Positions 34,134 through 35,308 of a stretch of DNA of 35,308 nucleotides are shown here, in pieces (within the stretch, counting starts at the first letter, position 1; every line of letters begins with the position of its first letter). Origin of the DNA: an uncultured Anaerococcus sp. (GTDB lineage Bacteria; Bacillota; Clostridia; Tissierellales; Peptoniphilaceae). Both the position numbers and the translations under genes were made by a program. Location: positions 1 through 35,308 of the forward strand of contig CALTXP010000004.1 of NCBI GenBank assembly GCA_943913325.1. Direction: 5' to 3'. The notes under the pieces were generated by a model. The model saw only the letters and a program-made list of their open reading frames with translations. It did not search any database and had not been told where the DNA came from.

Positions 34134-34350
34134 TTAGAAACTTATCCTAATGATTTTGGGACGATTTTTCATTCTGCAACAGTCCTTACATATTAGTTTA
34201 TCTAAATCCATGATATTTCTTACTGTCCCAAAGCATCGCTCTATTTCTTCTTTTCTTTGTTTGTATTCTACTTTTTTCTATACTCCTCTAATATATCTAA
34301 GTGGATTTACCATATATAACTTATTATCGTTTTCTGATTCTTTTTGTTAT
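34134..34350 (-). pseudogene. Unidentified gene remnant, perhaps of a transposase
   Basis: On the minus strand one frame reads NDNKLYMVNPLRYIRGV, a TAG, then KKVEYKQRKEEIERCFGTV, RNIMDLDKLICKDCC and RMKNRPKIIRISF before TAA at 34134. The Q-R-K-x-x-I-E-R-C-F pattern recalls the C-terminal part of DDE transposases (IS1182-like, ERxFAD/G), but the following residues do not fit well. There is no start codon or ribosome site. The rest of the 34105-34549 gap holds nothing else that I recognise apart from the terminator below. Confidence 0.25.
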
Positions 34351-34479
34351 GATTAAATTCACTTACTCTTAGACAATTTTGAATTAAACTAGATTTTCTT
34401 TTGTCTATTCTCATCAGTTTTATTTAATATAACACACCTTTTCTATAATATATTTATATTGAAATCAAAGCCTTTAAAG

Positions 34480-34517
34480 ACAAAAAGTAGATAAGATTAT
34501 GCTTTCTTACCTACTTT
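34480..34517 (-). terminator. Terminator after the CAP-domain gene
   Basis: AAAGTAGATAAG pairs with CTTACCTACTTT (one mismatch) around a 10-base loop. On the minus strand the stem ends in CTACTTTTTG. It lies about 33 bases past the stop codon of the gene at the right edge. Confidence 0.65.
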
Positions 34518-34549
34518 ATCGACATTCTGAAACGAATATATACTAGTTT

Positions 34550-35308
34550 TTATCTACAATTTGCTTTTAAAATAGCTTCGGCTTTATCTATAAGTTTATT
34601 TTCTTCTTCTATCAATTGATTAAGTTCATCGCCATGCTTTTTGGAAAAGCTTGGCATTTTGTCCATTAATATTTTTGCACCTTTTATAGTTTCTTTTGCA
34701 TCTTCGATTGCTTTTTCTAATTCATCTAAAGATTCTTTTGAAAATTCCTTTAAGTTTGGATTACCAAAACTCATTGTGTAATTGCCAACGTAATCAACTT
34801 TTTCAACTTTATCTAGAAAAAAGAAAGGATCTTTGTCGTCAAAAGCAATTACTGCTGCACTTTTACCAGTCTTAGGATTTTCAACCTGACCATAACCTAC
34901 ACCTATACGCGGTGGACTGTATATTAGCATATTATAAACAGATTCATTTCCGTCATATGCACCGTTTTCATCAATTAATCTCTGATAGCCATTTTCACCT
35001 TTTTTATCCTTATTATACAAAATAGTATCAAATAACTTTTCCGGAGATATTTCTTCACCATAGTCATAGCAAACCCAATCATGTTTGCCTAATCTTAAAT
35101 CTTTATAAGCAATTGTCTCATAAGAAGAACCGTCTGGTCTTAATTGATTATCTCCTGTTAAAGTCAATTCATAAGCTCTTTGTAAAGCTAGATGCTCAAG
35201 TTCCAAACTATATTCATATTTATTTACGTAATCTTCTTTACTGGGATTTCCTTTCGGATAATAATAATTAGCTACATCTCTAATTGTAGCTGTTCTTCCA
35301 TCCTTTGC
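34550..35308 (-). CDS. CAP (SCP/PR1-like) domain protein, 5' end beyond the window
   Basis: The frame is open to the window edge, giving the last 252 residues of a longer protein; the TTG at 35206 is internal and not a start. It reads DGRTATIRDVANYYYPKGNP, then LELEHLALQRAYELTLTG, DNQLRPDGSSYETIAY, and later YNMLIYSPPRIGVGYGQ. The order E-x-x-A-x-x-R-A, (H/N)-x-RPDG-S and IGVG is that of CAP domains. The last 75 residues are Lys/Glu-rich helices (ELEKAIEDAKETIKGAKIL), similar to FIVAR-type helical repeats. CAP proteins of anaerobic cocci are usually secreted and wall-bound; a signal peptide would lie outside the window. The end (KANCR) lacks an LPXTG anchor. Confidence 0.75.
   Translation of the reverse strand, partial: AKDGRTATIRDVANYYYPKGNPSKEDYVNKYEYSLELEHLALQRAYELTLTGDNQLRPDGSSYETIAYKDLRLGKHDWVCYDYGEEISPEKLFDTILYNKDKKGENGYQRLIDENGAYDGNESVYNMLIYSPPRIGVGYGQVENPKTGKSAAVIAFDDKDPFFFLDKVEKVDYVGNYTMSFGNPNLKEFSKESLDELEKAIEDAKETIKGAKILMDKMPSFSKKHGDELNQLIEEENKLIDKAEAILKANCR

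Noticed and set aside
1..35308. CRISPR array, tRNA or rRNA genes
   Set aside because: No regular spacer-repeat array was seen (the left-end repeats are long and only 188 bases apart in two full copies), and no cloverleaf or rRNA sequence was recognised.

Overview
The window is AT-rich (roughly one third G+C by eye) and almost wholly coding, with Shine-Dalgarno sites of the AGGAGG type. Its core gene order (nfeD-floA-phoH-ybeY-dgkA-cdd-era-recO-glyQ-glyS-ppsR) is the one known from Bacillus subtilis and other Firmicutes. A giant 2-hydroxyacyl-CoA dehydratase/activase fusion, a type 2 IPP isomerase and no sporulation genes point to an anaerobic Gram-positive coccus of the Tissierellia/Peptoniphilaceae kind, such as Anaerococcus. 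That assignment is inference from gene content, not proven.

Layout. 1-1665 is a decayed accessory patch. It holds long direct repeats and a dense run of short hairpins (1-555), then remnants on the minus strand of what looks like a toxin C-terminus with a translationally coupled immunity gene (730-1319), and a broken AlbA_2/winged-helix regulator tail (1312-1665). 1769-3783 is a divergent LysR regulator/YeiH-type transporter pair. 3784-4455 carries a terminator and a frameshifted tail of a KilA-N-like protein, so the lysR-yeiH pair lies between two patches of gene debris.

4456-16404 is a long minus-strand housekeeping block: nfeD-floA-orf178-phoH, then from a separate promoter ybeY-dgkA/PAP2 fusion-cdd-era-recO-glyQ-glyS-ppsR-guaA. 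Genes overlap or nearly touch. The phoH 5' end is abnormal: there is no standard start codon and there is an apparent one-base frameshift. 16497-18670 is an LCP wall-polymer ligase plus fni unit. 18790-23459 holds a small FMN-type split-barrel protein after the 1425-residue dehydratase/activase protein.

From 23678 the plus strand carries a five-gene peptide-antibiotic resistance module: LanFEG-type ABC transporter, response regulator and sensor kinase, with no lantibiotic precursor or modification genes. It meets, at a shared terminator, a minus-strand operon of fusA2-like EF-G GTPase, glgB, an SGNH hydrolase, a TIGR01212 radical SAM protein and an isochorismatase-family hydrolase. The glgB is of the eukaryote-like (GBE1-like) type and has no other glycogen genes beside it. 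The right edge holds an inverted-repeat-rich gap, another possible gene remnant and the 3' part of a CAP-domain protein.

No tRNA, rRNA, CRISPR array, intact insertion sequence or clear riboswitch was recognised. The items most worth a second look are the phoH start/frameshift, the hairpin array at the left end, the toxin-immunity remnant, the kinase-phosphatase fusion for undecaprenyl lipids and the eukaryote-type branching enzyme.
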